From Meghimatium bilineatum (Eukaryota > Mollusca > Gastropoda > Stylommatophora > Philomycidae): a stretch of DNA of 64,000 nt. The stretch covers positions 17,277,513 through 17,341,512 of the forward strand of contig CM067315.1 of assembly GCA_034231615.1 (NCBI GenBank). Reading direction: 5' to 3'. Shown one piece after another: positions 13,901-27,445 of this stretch (within the stretch, counting starts at the first letter, position 1; every line of letters starts with the position of its first letter). A program made the translations under genes and the position numbers. Below the pieces are notes generated by a model, which saw nothing but the letters and a program-made list of their open reading frames with translations, did no database searches and was not told the DNA's origin.

Positions 13901-16165
13901 GAATACAATTTCTGTTCTAGTAAGCTGCAGTACACTCAATTTGTTAGATATGCCAGAATACAACGAGATCTGACATACTAAACAGCAAGAGACCTAATTT
14001 GTGTATAGTACGCCAGTTTTCTGACGTCTTAAGCTGCAATACATCATATTAGTGTGTAAATTGCCAGGATATACAGAGTTCTATTGTAGAAAGCTGCAGT
14101 ACACTCAATTTGTGAGTAATATGCCAGAATACAACGAGTTCTAACGTAGTAAGCTACAATACACCAAATTCGTGTGCAGATTACAATTTCTGGTGTAAAA
14201 AGCTGCAATACAAAGAAATCACGTGTAATAGGCCAGAATACACTCAATTCTAGCGTAGAAAGCTTCAGTACAATGGGTTTGTGAGTAATATGCTAGAATA
14301 ACAGAGTTTTGGCGTACTAAACTGCAATAGACCCAATTCGTGCGTTATACGACAATTCTGAAGTAGTAAGCTACAATACACCAAATTCGTGTGTCCAGAA
14401 TACAATTTCAGTTCTAGTAAGCTGCAGTACACTCAATTTGTTAGATATGCCAGAATACGAGATCTGACATACTAAACAGCAAGAGACCTAATTTGTGTGT
14501 AGTACGCCAGTTTTCTGACGTCTTAAGCTGCAATACATCAAATTAGTGTGTAAATTGCCAGGATATACAGAGTTCTGTTGTAGAAAGCTGCAGTACACTC
14601 AATTTGTGAGTAATATGCCAGAATACAACGAGTTCTAACGTAGTAAGCTACAATACACCAAATTCGTGTGCAGATTACAATTTCTGGTGTAGTAAGCTGC
14701 AATACAACGAAATCACGTGTAATAGACCAGAATACACTCAATTCTAGCGTAGAAAGCTTCAGTACAATGGGTTTGTGAGTAATATGCTAGAATAACAGAG
14801 TTTTGGCGTACTAAACTGCAATAGACCCAATTCGTGCGTTATACGACAATTCTGAAGTAGTAAGCTACAATACACCAAATTCGTGTGTCCAGAATACAAT
14901 TTCTGTTCTAGTAAGCTGCATTACACAATTTGTTAGTTATATGCCAGAATACAACGAGATCTGACATACTAAACAGCAAGAGACCTAATTTGTGTGTAGT
15001 ACGCCAGTCTTCTGACGTCTTAAGCTGCAATACATCAAAGTAGTGTGTCCAGAATACAATTTCTGTTCTAGTAAGCTGCAGTACACTCAATTTGTTAGAT
15101 ATGCCAGAATACAACGAGATCTGACATACTAAACAGCAAGAGACCTAATTTGTGTGTAGTACGCCAGTTTTCTGACGTCTTAAGCTGCAATACATCATAT
15201 TAGTGTGTAAATTGCCAGGATATACAGTTCTGTTGTAGAAAGCTGCAGTACACTCAATTTGTGAGTAATATGCCAGAATACAACGAGTTCAAACGTAGTA
15301 AGCTACAATACACCAAATTCGTGTGCAGATTACAATTTCTGGTGTAGTAAGCTGCAATACAACGAAATCACGTGTAATAGACCAGAATACACTCAATTCT
15401 AGTGTAGAAAGCTTCAGTACAATGGGTGTGTGAGTAATATGCTAGAATAACATAGTTTTGGCGTACTAAACTGCAATAGACCCAATTCGTGCGTTATACG
15501 ACAATTCTGAAGTAGTAAGCTACAATACACCAAAGTAGTGTGTCCAGAATACAATTTCTGTTCTAGTAAGCTGCAGTACACTCAATTTGTTAGATATGCC
15601 AGAATACAACGAGATCTGACATACTAAACAGCAAGAGACCTAATTTGTGTGTAGTACGCCAGTTTTCTGACGTCTTAAGCTGCAATACATCATATTAGTG
15701 TGTAAATTGCCAGGATATACAGAGTTCTGTTGTAGAAAGCTGCAGTACACTCAATTTGTGAGTAATATGCCAGAATACAACGAGTTCTAACGTAGTAAGC
15801 TACAATACACCAAATTCGTGTGCAGATTACAATTTCTGGTGTAGTAAGCTGCAATACAACGAAATCACGTGTAATAGACCAGAATACACTCAATTCTAGT
15901 GTAGAAAGCTTCAGTACAATGGGTGTGTGAGTAATATGCTAGAATAACAGAGTTTTGGCGTACTAAACTGCAATAGACCCAATTCGTGCGTTATACGACA
16001 ATTCTGAAGTAGTAAGCTACAATACACCAAATTCGTGTGTCCAGAATACAATTTCTGTTCTAGTAGGCTGCAGTACACTCAATTTGTTAGATATGCCAGA
16101 ATACAACGAGATCTGACATACTAAACAGCAAGAGACCTAATTTGTGTGTAGTACGCCAGTTTTCT
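7965..16165. repeat. Array of 657/497/885/494-bp units with a shrinking 3030-bp repeat
   Basis: Unit starts: 7965, 8462 (494), 8956 (657), 9613, 10110 (885), 10995, 11492 (494), 11986 (657), 12643 (495), 13138 (885), 14023 (494), 14517 (657), 15174 (495) and 15669. Counting from each 657-bp unit gives copies of 3030 bp (8956-11985), 2531 bp (11986-14516) and 1649 bp (14517-16165). The second lacks one 497-bp unit; the third also lacks the 885-494 pair and keeps a 497-bp unit in its place. The 12643 and 15174 units share a 2-bp deletion in F that the 9613 unit lacks, so copies two and three are the closer pair. Confidence 0.9.
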
Positions 16166-19100
16166 GACGTCTTAAGCTGCAATACATAATATTAGTGTGT
16201 AAATTGCCAGGATATACAGAGTTCTATTGTAGAAAGCTGCAGTACACTCAATTTGTGAGTAATATGCCAGAATACAACGAGTTCTAACGTAGTAAGCTAC
16301 AATACACCAAATTCGTGTGCAGATTACAATTTCTGGTGTAAACAGCTGCAATACAAAGAAATCACGTGTAATAGGCCAGAATACACTCAATTCTAGCGTA
16401 GAAAGCTTCAGTACAATAGATTTGTGAGTAATATGCTAGAATAACAGAGTTTTGGCGTACTAAACTGCAATAGACCCAATTCGTGCGTTATACGACAATT
16501 CTGAAGTAGTAAGCTACAATACACCAAATTCGTGTGTCCAGAATACAATTTCAGTTCTAGTAAGCTGCAGTACACTCAATTTGTTAGATATGCCAGAATA
16601 CAACGAGATCTGACATACTAAACAGCAAGAGACCTAATTTGTGTGTAGTACGCCAGTTTTCTGACGTCTTAAGCTGCAATACATCAAATTAGTGTGTAAA
16701 TTGCCAGGATATACAGAGTTCTGTTGTAGAAAGCTGCAGTACACTCAATTTGTGAGTAATATGCCAGAATACAACGAGTTCTAACGTAGTAAGCTACAAT
16801 ACACCAAATTCGTGTGCAGATTACAATTTCTGGTGTAGTAAGCTGTAAAACAACGAAATCACGTGTAATAGACCAGAATACACTCAATTCTAGTGTAGAA
16901 AGCTTCAGTACAATGGGTTTGTGAGTAATATGCTAGAATAACAGAGTTTTGGCGTACTAAACTGCAATAGACCCAATTCGTGCGTTATACGACAATTCTG
17001 AAGTAGTAAGCTACAATACACCAAAGTCGTGTGTCCAGAATACAATTTCTGTTCTAGTAAGCTGCAGTACACTCAATTTGTTAGATATGCCAGAATACAA
17101 CGAGATCTGACATACTAAACAGCAAGAGACCTAATTTGTGTGTAGTACGCCAGTTTTCTGACGTCTTAAGCTGCAATACATCATATTATTGTGTAAATTG
17201 CCAGGATATACAGAGTTCTGTTGTAGAAAGCTGCAGTACACTCAATTTGTGAGTAATATGCCAGAATACAACGAGTTCTAACGTAGTAAGCTACAATACA
17301 CCAAATTCGTGTGCAGATTACAATTTCTGGTGTAAACAGCTGCAATACAAAGAAATCACGTGTAATAGGCCAGAATACACTCAATTCTAGCGTAGAAAGC
17401 TTCAGTACAATAGATTTGTGAGTAATATGCTAGAATAACAGAGTTTTGGCGTACTAAACTGCAATAGACCCAATTCGTGCGTTATACGACAATTCTGAAG
17501 TAGTAAGCTACAATACACCACATTCGTGTGTCCAGAATACAATTTCAGTTCTAGTAAACTGCAGTACACTCAATTTGTTAGATATGCCAGAATACAACGA
17601 GATCTGACATACTAAACAGCAAGAGACCTAATTTGTGTGTAGTACGCCAGTTTTCTGACGTCTTAAGCTGCAATACATCAAATTAGTGTGTAAATTGCCA
17701 GGATATACAGAGTTCTGTTGTAGAAAGCTGCAGTACACTCAATTTGTGAGTAATATGCCAGAATACAACGAGTTCTAACGTAGTAAGCTACAATACACCA
17801 AATTCGTGTGCAGATTACAATTTCTGGTGTAGTAAGCTGCAATACAACGAAATCACGTGTAATAGACCAGAATACACTCAATTCTAGCGTAGAAAGCTTC
17901 AGTACAATGGGTTTGTGAGTAATATGCTAGAATAACAGAGTTTTGGCGTACTAAACTGCAATAGACACAATTCGTGCGTAATACGACAATTCTGAAGTAG
18001 TAAGATACAATACACCAAATTCGTGTGTCCAGAATACAATTTCTGGTGTAGTAAGCTGCAATACAACTAAATTACGTGTAATAGACCAGAATACACTCAA
18101 TTCTAGTGTAGAAAGCTTCAGTACAATGGGTTTGTGAGTAATATGCTAGAATAACAGAGTTTTGGCGTACTAAACTGCAATAGAACCAATTCGTGCGTTA
18201 TACGACAATTCTGAAGTAGTAAGCTACAATACACCAAAGTCGTGTGTCCAGAATACAATTTCTGTTCTAGTAAGCTGCAGTACACTCAATTTGTTAGATA
18301 TGCCAGAATACAACGAGATCTGACATACTAAACAGCAAGAGACCTAATTTGTGTGTAGTACGCCAGTTTTCTGACGTCTTAAGCTGCAATACATCATATT
18401 AGTGTGTAAATTGCCAGGATATACAGAGTTCTGTTGTAGAAAGCTGCAGTACACTCAATTTGTGAGTAATATGCCAGAATACAACGAGTTCTAACGTAGC
18501 AAGCTACAATACACCAAATTCGTGTGCAGATTACAATTTCTGGTGTAGTAAGCTGCAATACAACGAAATCACGTGTAATAGACCAGAATACACTCAATTC
18601 TAGCGTAGAAAGCTTCAGTACAATGGGTTTGTGAGTAATATGCTAGAATAACAGAGTTTTGGCGTACTAAACTGCAATAGACCCAATTCGTGCGTAATAC
18701 GACAATTCTGAAGTAGTAAGCTACAATACACCAAATTCGTGTGTCCAGAATACAATATCTGGTGTAGTAAGCTGAAATACAACGAAATCACGTGTAATAG
18801 ACCAGAATACACTCAATTCTAGTGTAGAAAGCTTCAGTACAATGGGTTTGTGAGTAATATGCCAGAATACAACGAGTTCAAACGTAGTAAGCTACAATAC
18901 ACCAAATTCGTGTGCAGAATACAATTTCTGGTGTAGTAAGCTGCAATACAACGAAATCACGTGTAATAGACCAGAATACACTCAATTCTAGTGTAGAAAG
19001 CTTCAGTACAATGGGTTTGTAATATGCTAGAATAACATAGTTTTGGCGTACTAAATTGCAATAGACCCAATTCGTGCGTTATACGACAATTCTGAAGTAG

Positions 19101-19750
19101 TAAGCTACAATACACCAAAGTAGTGTGTCCAGAATACAATTTCTGTTCTAGTAAGCTGCAGTACACTCAATTTGTTAGATATGCCAGAATACAACGAGAT
19201 CTGACATACTAAACAGCAAGAGACCTAATTTGTGTGTAGTACGCCAGTTTTCTGACGTCTTAAGCTGCAATACATCATATTAGTGTGTAAATTGCCAGGA
19301 TATACAGAGTTCTGTTGTAGAAAGCTGCAGTACACTCAATTTGTGAGTAATATGCCAGAATACAACGAGTTCTAACGTAGTAAGCTACAATACACCAAAT
19401 TCGTGTGCAGATTACAATTTCTGGTGTAGTAAGCTGCAATACAACGAAATCACGTGTAATAGACCAGAATACACTCAATTCTAGCGTAGAATGCTTCAGT
19501 ACAATGGGTTTGTGAGTAATATGCTAGAATAACAGAGTTTTGGCGTACTAAACTGCAATAGACCCAATTCGTGCGTTATACGACAATTCTGAAGTAGTAA
19601 GCTACAATACACCAAATTCGTGTGTCCAGAATACAATTTCTGTTCTAGTAAGCTGCAGTACACAATTTGTTAGTTATATGCCAGAATACAACGAGATCTG
19701 ACATACTAAACAGCAAGAGACCTAATTTGTGTGTAGTACGCCAGTTTTCT
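16166..19750. repeat. Second copy of the 4380-7964 cluster, shifted 11,786 bp
   Basis: Units start at 16166, 16663, 17160, 17657 (716), 18373 (881) and 19254 (497), each exactly 11,786 bp after its partner. Rare variants are shared (CTGTAAAAC near 16843, ACCACATTCG near 17519, AGTAAGATAC near 18000). The match fades at both ends: the 16166 unit has TAAACAGCTGC and AATAGATTTG where 4380 has TAAAAAGCTGC and AATGGGTTTG, and C of the 19254 unit is CAAATTCGTG instead of CAAAGTCGTG, followed by D'. Confidence 0.9.
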
Positions 19751-22700
19751 GACGTCTTAAGCTGCAATACATCAAATTAGTGTATAAATTGCCAGGATAT
19801 ACAGAGTTCTGTTGTAGAAAGCTGCAGTACACTCAATTTGTGAGTAATATGCCAGAATACAACGAGTTCTAACGTAGTAAGCTACAATACACCAAATTCG
19901 TGTGCAGATTACAATTTCTGGTGTAGTAAGCTGCAATACAACGAAATCACGTGTAATAGACCAGAATACACTCAATTCTAGCGTAGAATGCTTCAGTACA
20001 ATGGGTTTGTGAGTAATATGCTAGAATAACAGAGTTTTGGCGTACTAAACTGCAATAGACCCAATTCGTGCGTTATACGACAATTCTGAAGTAGTAAGCT
20101 ACAATACACCAAAGTCGTGTGTCCAGAATACAATTTCTGTTCTAGTAGGCTGCAGTACACTCAATTTGTTAGATATGCCAGAATACAACGAGATCTGACA
20201 TACTAAACAGCAAGAGACCTAATTTGTGTGTAGTACGCCAGTTTTCTGACGTCTTAAGCTGCAATACATCAAATTAGTGTGTAAATTTCCAGGATATACA
20301 GAGTTCTGTTGTAGAAAGCTGCAGTACACTCAATTTGTGAGTAATATGCCAGAATACAACGAGTTCTAACGTAGTAAGCTACAATACACCAAATTCGTGT
20401 GCAGATTACAATTTCTGGTGTAGTAAGCTGCAATACAACGAAATCACGTGTAATAGACCAGAATACACTCAATTCTAGCGTAGAAAGCTTCAGTACAATG
20501 GGTTTGTGAGTAATATGCTAGAATAACAGAGTTTTGGCGTACTAAACTGCAATAGACACAATTCGTGCGTAATACGACAATTCTGAAGTAGTAAGATACA
20601 ATACACCAAATTCGTGTGTCCAGAATACAATTTCTGGTGTAGTAAGCTGCAATACAACTAAATTACGTGTAATAGACCAGAATACACTCAATTCTAGTGT
20701 AGAAAGCTTCAGTACAATGGGTTTGTGAGTAATATGCTAGAATAACAGAGTTTTGGCGTACTAAACTGCAATAGAACCAATTCGTGCGTTATACGACAAT
20801 TCTGAAGTAGTAAGCTACAATACACCAAAGTCGTGTGTCCAGAATACAATTTCTGTTCTAGTAAGCTGCAGTACACTCAATTTGTTAGATATGCCAGAAT
20901 ACAACGAGATCTGACATACTAAACAGCAAGAGACCTAATTTGTGTGTAGTACGCCAGTTTTCTGACGTCTTAAGCTGCAATACATCATATTAGTGTGTAA
21001 ATTGCCAGGATATACAGAGTTCTGTTGTAGAAAGCTGCAGTACACTCAATTTGTGAGTAATATGCCAGAATACAACGAGTTCTAACGTAGCAAGCTACAA
21101 TACACCAAATTCGTGTGCAGATTACAATTTCTGGTGTAGTAAGCTGCAATACAACGAAATCACGTGTAATAGACCAGAATACACTCAATTCTAGCGTAGA
21201 AAGCTTCAGTACAATGGGTTTGTGAGTAATATGCTAGAATAACAGAGTTTTGGCGTACTAAACTGCAATAGACCCAATTCGTGCGTAATACGACAATTCT
21301 GAAGTAGTAAGCTACAATACACCAAATTCGTGTGTCCAGAATACAATATCTGGTGTAGTAAGCTGAAATACAACGAAATCACGTGTAATAGACCAGAATA
21401 CACTCAATTCTAGTGTAGAAAGCTTCAGTACAATGGGTTTGTGAGTAATATGCCAGAATACAACGAGTTCAAACGTAGTAAGCTACAATACACCAAATTC
21501 GTGTGCAGAATACAATTTCTGGTGTAGTAAGCTGCAATACAACGAAATCACGTGTAATAGACCAGAATACACTCAATTCTAGTGTAGAAAGCTTCAGTAC
21601 AATGGGTTTGTGAGTAATATGCTAGAATAACAGAGTTTTGGCGTACTAAACTGCAATAGAACCAATTCGTGCGTTATACGACAATTCTGAAGTAGTAAGC
21701 TACAATACACCAAAGTCGTGTGTCCAGAATACAATTTCTGTTCTAGTAAGCTGCAGTACACTCAATTTGTTAGATATGCCAGAATACAACGAGATCTGAC
21801 ATACTAAACAGCAAGAGACCTAATTTGTGTGTAGTACGCCAGTTTTCTGACGTCTTAAGCTGCAATACATCATATTAGTGTGTAAATTGCCAGGATATAC
21901 AGAGTTCTGTTGTAGAAAGCTGCAGTACACTCAATTTGTGAGTAATATGCCAGAATACAACGAGTTCTAACGTAGCAAGCTACAATACACCAAATTCGTG
22001 TGCAGATTACAATTTCTGGTGTAGTAAGCTGCAATACAACGAAATCACGTGTAATAGACCAGAATACACTCAATTCTAGCGTAGAAAGCTTCAGTACAAT
22101 GGGTTTGTGAGTAATATGCTAGAATAACAGAGTTTTGGCGTACTAAACTGCAATAGACCCAATTCGTGCGTAATACGACAATTCTGAAGTAGTAAGCTAC
22201 AATACACCAAATTCGTGTGTCCAGAATACAATATCTGGTGTAGTAAGCTGAAATACAACGAAATCACGTGTAATAGACCAGAATACACTCAATTCTAGTG
22301 TAGAAAGCTTCAGTACAATGGGTTTGTGAGTAATATGCCAGAATACAACGAGTTCAAACGTAGTAAGCTACAATACACCAAATTCGTGTGCAGAATACAA
22401 TTTCTGGTGTAGTAAGCTGCAATACAACGAAATCACGTGTAATAGACCAGAATACACTCAATTCTAGTGTAGAAAGCTTCAGTACAATGGGTTTGTAATA
22501 TGCTAGAATAACATAGTTTTGGCGTACTAAACTGCAATAGACCCAATTCGTGCGTTATACGACAATTCTGAAGTAGTAAGCTACAATACACCAAAGTAGT
22601 GTGTCCAGAATACAATTTCTGTTCTAGTAAGCTGCAGTACACTCAATTTGTTAGATATGCCAGAATACAACGAGATCTGACATACTAAACAGCAAGAGAC

Positions 22701-23723
22701 CTAATTTGTGTGTAGTACGCCAGTTTTCTGACGTCTTAAGCTGCAATACATCATATTAGTGTGTAAATTGCCAGGATATACAGAGTTCTGTTGTAGAAAG
22801 CTGCAGTACACTCAATTTGTGAGTAATATGCCAGAATACAACGAGTTCTAACGTAGTAAGCTACAATACACCAAATTCGTGTGCAGATTACAATTTCTGG
22901 TGTAGTAAGCTGCAATACAACGAAATCACGTGTAATAGACCAGAATACACTCAATTCTAGCGTAGAATGCTTCAGTACAATGGGTTTGTGAGTAATATGC
23001 TAGAATAACAGAGTTTTGGCGTACTAAACTGCAATAGACCCAATTCGTGCGTTATACGACAATTCTGAAGTAGTAAGCTACAATACACCAAATTCGTGTG
23101 TCCAGAATACAATTTCTGTTCTAGTAAGCTGCAGTACACAATTTGTTAGTTATATGCCAGAATACAACGAGATCTGACATACTAAACAGCAAGAGACCTA
23201 ATTTGTGTGTAGTACGCCAGTTTTCTGACGTCTTAAGCTGCAATACATCAAATTAGTGTATAAATTGCCAGGATATACAGAGTTCTGTTGTAGAAAGCTG
23301 CAGTACACTCAATTTGTGAGTAATATGCCAGAATACAACGAGTTCTAACGTAGTAAGCTACAATACACCAAATTCGTGTGCAGATTACAATTTCTGGTGT
23401 AGTAAGCTGCAATACAACGAAATCACGTGTAATAGACCAGAATACACTCAATTCTAGCGTAGAATGCTTCAGTACAATGGGTTTGTGAGTAATATGCTAG
23501 AATAACAGAGTTTTGGCGTACTAAACTGCAATAGACCCAATTCGTGCGTTATACGACAATTCTGAAGTAGTAAGCTACAATACACCAAAGTCGTGTGTCC
23601 AGAATACAATTTCTGTTCTAGTAGGCTGCAGTACACTCAATTTGTTAGATATGCCAGAATACAACGAGATCTGACATACTAAACAGCAAGAGACCTAATT
23701 TGTGTGTAGTACGCCAGTTTTCT
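19751..23723. repeat. 497-716-885-881-497-497 cluster with a 3476-bp-shifted duplication
   Basis: Unit starts: 19751, 20248 (716), 20964 (885), 21849 (881), 22730 and 23227. The stretch 21849-23723 repeats 18373-20247 at a shift of 3476 bp, sharing the 4-bp deletion in A, GAATGCTT, the D' form GCAGTACACAATTTG and GTGTATAAATTG. The 20964 unit resembles 21849 but lacks the 4-bp deletion, placing it as the less derived neighbour. A private change is AAATTTCCAGG near 20287. Confidence 0.88.
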
Positions 23724-23805
23724 GACGTCTTAAGCTGCAATACATCAAATTAGTGTATAAATTGCCAGGATATACAGAGTTCTGTTGTAGAAAGCTGCAG
23801 TACAC

Positions 23806-23860
23806 TCAATTTGTGAGTAATATGCCAGAATACAACGTAGTAAGCTACAATACACCAAAT
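23806..23860. repeat. 10-bp deletion fusing subunits G and H (representative)
   Basis: The normal joint reads AACGAGTTCTAACGTAG; here it reads AACGTAG, so 10 bp between two AACG direct repeats are missing. The same lesion occurs near 55670, 57320, 58303, 59953, 60937 and 62977. Deletion between 4-bp direct repeats suggests slippage or short-homology repair; later copies come from higher-order amplification. Confidence 0.88.
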
Positions 23861-24924
23861 TCGTGTTCAGAATACAATTTCTGGTGTAGTAAGCTGCAAT
23901 ACAACGAAATCACGTGTAATAGACCAGAATACACTCAATTCTAGTGTAGAAAGCTTCAGTACAATGGGTGTGTGAGTAATATGCTAGAATAACAGAGTTT
24001 TGGCGTACTAAACTGCAATAGACCCAATTCGTGCGTTATACGACAATTCTGAAGTAGTAAGCTACAATACACCAAATTCGTGTGTCCAGAATACAATTTC
24101 TGTTCTAGTAGGCTGCAGTACACTCAATTTGTTAGATATGCCAAAATACAACGAGATCTGACATACTAAACAGCAAGAGACCTAATTTGTGTGTAGTACG
24201 CCAGTTTTCTGACGTCTTAAGCTGCAATACATAATATTCGTGTGTAAATTGCCAGGATATACAGAGTTCTATTGTAGAAAGCTGCAGTACACTCAATTTG
24301 TGAGTAATATGCCAGAATACAACGAGTTCTAACGTAGTAAGCTACAATACACCAAATTCGTGTGCAGATTACAATTTCTGGTGTAAAAAGCTGCAATACA
24401 AAGAAATCACGTGTAATAGGCCAGAATACACTCAATTCTAGCGTAGAAAGCTTCAGTACAATGGGTTTGTGAGTAATATGCTAGAATAACAGAGTTTTGG
24501 CGTACTAAACTGCAATAGACCCAATTCGTGCGTAATACGACAATTCTGAAGTAGTAAGCTACAATACACCAAATTCGTGTGTCCAGAATACAATTTCTGG
24601 TGTAGTAAGCTGCAATACAACTAAATCACGTGTAATAGACCAGAATACACAATTCTAGTGTAGAAAGCTTCAGTACAATGGGTTTGTGAGTAATATGCTA
24701 GAATAACAGAGTTTTGGCGTACTAAACTGCAATAGACCCAATTCGTGCGTTATACGACAATTCTGAAGTAGTAAGCTACAATACACCAAAGTCGTGTGTC
24801 CAGAATACAATTTCTGTTCTAGTAAGCTGCAGTACACTCAATTTGTTAGATATGCCAGAATACAACGAGATCTGACATACTAAACAGCAAGAGACCTAAT
24901 TTGTGTGTAGTACGCCAGTTTTCT

Positions 24925-25587
24925 GACGTCTTAAGCTGCAATACATCATATTAGTGTGTAAATTGCCAGGATATACAGAGTTCTGTTGTAGAAAGCTGCA
25001 GTACACTAAATTTGTGAGTAATATGCCAGAATACGAGTTCTAACGTAGTAAGCTACAATAAACCAAATTCGTGTGCAGAATACAATTTCTGGTGTAGTAA
25101 GCTGAAATACAACGAAATCACGTGTAATAGACCAGAATACACTCAATTCTAGTGTAGAAAGCTTCAGTACAATGGGTTTGTGAGTAATATGCCAGAATAC
25201 AACGAGTTCAAACGTAGTAAGCTACAATACACCAAATTCGTGTGCAGAATACAATTTCTGGTGTAGTAAGCTGCAATACGACGAAATCACGTGTAATAGA
25301 ACAGAAAACACTCAATTCTAGTGTAGAAAGCTTCAGTACAATGGGTTTGTGAGTAATATGCTAGAATAACATAGTTTTGGCGTACTAAACTGCAATAGAC
25401 CCAATTCGTGCGTAATACGACAATTCTGAAGTAGTAAGCTACAATACACCAAAGTAGTGTGTCCAGAATACAATTTCTGTTCTAGTAAGCTGCAGTACAC
25501 TCAATTTGTTAGATATGCCAGAATACAACGAGATCTGACATACTAAACAGCAAGAGACCTAATTTGTGTGTAGTACGCCAGTTTTCT
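24925..25587. repeat. 663-bp unit F-G-H-I'-(A/G)-H-I-A-B-C-D-E (class representative)
   Basis: One extra trimer, (A/G)-H-I, follows I', giving 497 + 169 - 3 bp because G has lost AAC (GAATACGAG). H carries ACAATAAACC near 25055. The same unit is at 56049 and 58682, and from 63352 to the window end. The extra trimer is inserted in phase, unlike the 716- and 885-bp classes. Confidence 0.89.
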
Positions 25588-27445
25588 GACGTCTTAAGCT
25601 GCAATACATCATATTAGTGTGTAAATTGCCAGGATATACAGAGTTCTGTTGTAGAAAGCTGCAGTACACTCAATTTGTGAGTAATATGCCAGAATACAAC
25701 GAGTTCTAACGTAGTAAGCTACAATACACCAAATTCGTGTGCAGATTACAATTTCTGGTGTAGTAAGCTGCAATACAACGAAATCACGTGTAATAGACCA
25801 GAATACACTCAATTCTAGTGTAGAAAGCTTCAGTACAATGGGTGTGTGAGTAATATGCTAGAATAACAGAGTTTTGGCGTACTAAACTGCAATAGACCCA
25901 ATTCGTGCGTTATACGACAATTCTGAAGTAGTAAGCTACAATACACCAAATTCGTGTGTCCAGAATACAATTTCAGTTCTAGTAAGCTGCAGTACACTCA
26001 ATTTGTTAGATATGCCAGAATACAACGAGATCTGACATACTAAACAGCAAGAGACCTAATATGTGTGTAGTACGCCAGTTTTCTGACGTCTTAAGCTGCA
26101 ATACATCATATTAGTGTGTAAATTGCCAGGATATACAGAGTTCTGTTGTAGAAAGCTGCAGTACACTAAATTTGTGAGTAATATGCCAGAATACTTCTAA
26201 CGTAGTAAGCTACAATAAACCAAATTCGTGTGCAGAATACAATTTCTGGTGTAGTAAGCTGCAATACAACGAAATCACGTGTAATAGACCAGAATACACT
26301 CAATTCTAGCGTAGAAAGCTTCAGTACAATGGGTTTGTGAGTAATATGCTAGAATAACAGAGTTTTGGCGTACTAAACTGCAATAGACCCAATTCGTGCG
26401 TAATACGACAATTCTGAAGTAGTAAGCTACAATACACCAAATTCGTGTGTCCAGAATACAATATCTGGTGTAGTAAGCTGAAATACAACGAAATCACGTG
26501 TAATAGACCAGAATACACTCAATTCTAGTGTAGAAAGCTTCAGTACAATGGGTTTGTGAGTAATATGCCAGAATACAACGAGTTCAAACGTAGTAAGCTA
26601 CAATACACCAAATTCGTGTGCAGAATACAATTTCTGGTGTAGTAAGCTGCAATACAACGAAATCACGTGTAATAGACCAGAATACACTCAATTCTAGTGT
26701 AGAAAGCTTCAGTACAATGGGTTTGTGAGTAATATGCTAGAATAACATAGTTTTGGCGTACTAAACTGCAATAGACCCAATTCGTGCGTTATACGACAAT
26801 TCTGAAGTAGTAAGCTACAATACACCAAAGTAGTGTGTCCAGAATACAATTTCTGTTCTAGTAAGCTGCAGTACACTCAATTTGTTAGATATGCCAGAAT
26901 ACAACGAGATCTGACATACTAAACAGCAAGAGACCTAATTTGTGTATAGTACGCCAGTTTTCTGACGTCTTAAGCTGCAATACATCATATTAGTGTGTAA
27001 ATTGCCAGGATATACAGAGTTCTGTTGTAGAAAGCTGCAGTACACTCAATATGTGAGTAATATGCCAGAATACAACGAGTTCTAACGTAGTAAGCTACAA
27101 TACACCAAATTCGTGTGCAGATTACAATTTCTGGTGTAGTAAGCTGCAATACAACGAAATCACGTGTAATAGACCAGAATACACTCAATTCTAGTGTAGA
27201 AAGCTTCAGTACAATGGGTTTGTGAGTAATATGCTAGAATAACAGAGTTTTGGCGTACTAAACTGCAATAGACCCAATTCGTGCGTTATACGACAATTCT
27301 GAAGTAGTAAGCTACAATACACCAAATTCGTGTGTCCAGAATACAATTTCAGTTCTAGTAAGCTGCAGTACACTCAATTTGTTAGATATGCCAGAATACG
27401 AGATCTGACATACTAAACAGCAAGAGACCTAATTTGTGTGTAGTA

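Larger units (their letters stand above)
23724..26963. repeat. Irregular, indel-rich stretch (487, 714, 663, 497, 879 bp units)
   Basis: Unit starts: 23724, 24211, 24925, 25588 and 26085. Nearly every unit here has its own length. The 23724 unit has a 10-bp deletion at the G/H joint and GTGTTCAGAATAC in H. The 24211 unit lacks 2 bp near 24650. The 24925 unit is of the 663-bp class with a 3-bp deletion in G. The 26085 unit is an 885-bp type lacking 6 bp in G (GAATACTTCTAACG near 26190). Private substitutions cluster (GCCAAAATAC near 24142, CAATACGACG near 25275, GAACAGAAAAC near 25299, CTAATATGTG near 26058). Its closest relatives are at 55063-64000. Confidence 0.88.
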
